A stretch of DNA of 64,000 nt. It comes from CAZHCA01 sp964530825. Lineage in GTDB: Bacteria; Bacteroidota; Bacteroidia; Chitinophagales; Saprospiraceae. Position 1 is the stretch's first letter. Each line of letters begins with the position of its first letter. Location of the stretch: assembly GCA_964530825.1 (NCBI GenBank), contig CAZHCA010000019.1, forward strand, positions 19,704-83,703, read 5' to 3'. This document shows positions 62,825 to 64,000 of this stretch, in pieces. A program made the position numbers and the translations under genes. The notes beneath the pieces were generated by a model that did no database searches, had not been told where the DNA came from, and was given only the letters and a program-made list of their open reading frames with translations.

Positions 62825-63820
62825 ATGGATATGACACCACCTCTACCATCCCTTTCGAAACTGGATGAAGCCCCCAATTGGCGAGCTATTGCTGCTACGG
62901 GACAGGCCATCGCCCGGTTCGTGCATCGAACTCCGGTTTTGCGTTGCGCTAGTTTGGATGAGATCAGCGGCGCCCGCCTGTTTTTTAAATGCGAAAATTT
63001 TCAGAAGGTTGGCGCTTTTAAAATGCGCGGCGCAGCCAGTGCAACCCTGCGCCTGTGCCAAGAGGAACGGGAGCGTGGACTGGCCACCCACTCTTCTGGT
63101 AATCACGCCCAGGCCGTGGCACGGAGTGCTCAACTATTTGGTGTGCCTTCCTACATCGTTATGCCGGAAAATGCTCCAGCGATAAAACGAGCGGCGACTC
63201 AATCATACAGCGCAGAAATCATCCCCTGCGCCCCCACCCTCGAGGCACGGGAGCAAACCCTAGAACAGGTGGTCGAGAAGACTGGTGCTACCTTCATTCA
63301 TCCCTATGACCACTACGATATAATCGCCGGACAGGGCACGGCAGCCTGGGAATTTATGGAGGATGCGCCAATCTTAGACACTATCATGGCACCAGTGGGT
63401 GGCGGCGGACTGATCAGCGGTACGGCGCTTTACGCAAAAGGAAAGCAGCCGGCAATCGAAGTGATCGGTGCCGAACCGGCAGCTGTAGATGACGCTCATC
63501 GATCCTTTATGAGCGGTGAGATCGTTCATAATACAACCATTGATACTATAGCTGATGGTTTGCGCACCAATCTGGGACGGAAGAATTTTGCCATAATGCA
63601 ACGTTACCTGGACGATATCCTTACCGTAGAGGAGGATGAAATCGTCTGGGCCATGCGACTTATTTGGGAGCGGATGAAAATCATTATTGAGCCTTCCTGC
63701 GCCGTACCTTTTGCAGCAGTACTTCGTAACCCCGGCCGGTTTAAAGGCAAAAAAGTGGGTATCATTCTCACGGGCGGAAATGTTGACCTGCATCACCTAC
63801 CCTTTTCTAGGCAAGCCTAA
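62825..63820 (+). CDS. threonine/serine ammonia-lyase or serine racemase family (PLP)
   Basis: 332 residues from the ATG at 62825; the frame opens upstream at a TTG (62792). It is fold-type II PLP: the lysine lies in VGAFKMRGAASA, the serine-binding ATHSSGNHAQAVA follows, and the phosphate loop is VGGGGLISG. It lacks the C-terminal regulatory domain of biosynthetic IlvA, so catabolic threonine dehydratase or serine racemase is more likely. It would give 2-oxobutyrate or pyruvate, or D-serine. Its start is 70 bases from the divergent small membrane gene. Confidence 0.88.
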   Translation: MDMTPPLPSLSKLDEAPNWRAIAATGQAIARFVHRTPVLRCASLDEISGARLFFKCENFQKVGAFKMRGAASATLRLCQEERERGLATHSSGNHAQAVARSAQLFGVPSYIVMPENAPAIKRAATQSYSAEIIPCAPTLEAREQTLEQVVEKTGATFIHPYDHYDIIAGQGTAAWEFMEDAPILDTIMAPVGGGGLISGTALYAKGKQPAIEVIGAEPAAVDDAHRSFMSGEIVHNTTIDTIADGLRTNLGRKNFAIMQRYLDDILTVEEDEIVWAMRLIWERMKIIIEPSCAVPFAAVLRNPGRFKGKKVGIILTGGNVDLHHLPFSRQA

Positions 63821-63872
63821 ACATTTGACCCCCGCAGGCTTTTGGGAATTAGCGTATTGTAAATAGCACATC

Positions 63873-63995
63873 ATGGATACCATTTACTTCCGTTCCCGTC
63901 AGTCATTTATTGAAGATTACAAAGTAGTGGATATTATCATCAATGGGGTAGGGCTTCCTCAAAAAGTCGCGCCCATGAGTGCTATTTTTCTGTGA
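63873..63995 (+). CDS. doubtful short ORF or 5' part of a shifted gene
   Basis: A 40-codon ORF (MDTIYFRSRQSFIEDYKVVD... to TGA at 63993) begins 52 bases after the dehydratase stop. The frame ends just after a T5 run at 63985-63989; one inserted T would keep the reading open (…SAIFSVIG) to the window edge. It is therefore either a genuine small peptide or the start of a longer gene carrying a frameshift or base error. Confidence 0.3.
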   Translation: MDTIYFRSRQSFIEDYKVVDIIINGVGLPQKVAPMSAIFL

Positions 63996-64000
63996 TCGGT

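Noticed and set aside
1..64000. CRISPR array, prophage or integrative element
   Set aside because: No regularly spaced repeats, integrase, phage structural genes or att-like duplications at the two tRNA genes were seen.

Overview
The window looks like chromosomal DNA of a Bacteroidota bacterium, most likely of the Saprospiraceae/Lewinella type. The evidence is a TonB-dependent receptor with an N-terminal carboxypeptidase-regulatory domain, families restricted to or enriched in this phylum (DUF4294, DUF5723, DUF5916, a PycTM/DUF5706 membrane protein), weak Shine-Dalgarno signals, and several matches to the Bacteroidota promoter form TTG-N17..20-TAnnTTTG. Gene density is high, convergent neighbours often overlap by a few bases, and no prophage, plasmid, CRISPR or rRNA is present. 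This is a housekeeping/metabolic region with a few unusual loci.

Layout. 1-2098 (-): NDP-forming acyl-CoA synthetase, cut by the window edge. 2320-4761 (+): ABC ATPase, FtsX-like permease with a His-rich loop, and a small exported CxxC protein. 4758-10005 (-): small membrane protein, 2-oxoacid dehydrogenase E2, an SdiA-regulated-type lipoprotein, lgt and a LysM lytic transglycosylase. 10582-14725: secreted esterase (-) and a DUF5916 outer-membrane protein (+). 14825-23893 (-): the complete histidine operon hisGDCB-HAF-IE followed by ogt and kynU. Upstream of hisG, in transcription order, are a promoter, tRNA-Phe, a 17-codon leader peptide with four consecutive His codons, and an intrinsic terminator. 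This reads as a histidine attenuator that shares its transcript with a tRNA gene.

24313-32996: acyltransferase, metallo-hydrolase, M90-like peptidase, aldo/keto reductase, BCCT transporter, clpB and a small unknown gene. 33181-40374 (-): CsgG-like protein, two sodium/solute symporters, a helical-repeat unknown, an SDR and an alpha/beta hydrolase. 41073-46180 (+): TonB receptor, then a two-gene unit of a KAS III-like enzyme lacking the usual His and Asn and an acyl-CoA ligase. 46672-52829 (+): hemA, DUF4294, a YdiJ-type FAD/Fe-S oxidoreductase and ftcD. 52821-54035 (-): a protein joining a degenerate HD domain to a PycTM effector-type membrane domain. 54209-57227 (+): lipoprotein plus DUF5723 barrel. 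57271-57347 (-): tRNA-Met. 57452-63820: small conserved protein, REP-like palindromes with a RAYT transposase, NhaC-type antiporter, heptosyltransferase-like GT9, a probable baeRF (bacterial eRF1-like) protein, a small membrane protein and a threonine/serine dehydratase. The right edge holds only a doubtful short ORF.

The most notable system is the tRNA-Phe/HisL/his operon arrangement, in which the tRNA terminator and the biosynthetic attenuator appear to be the same element. Other loci worth following are the KAS III variant, the orphan PycTM protein, the RAYT with its palindromes, and the ABC/His-loop/CxxC trio. All family assignments were made by reading motifs, without database searches.
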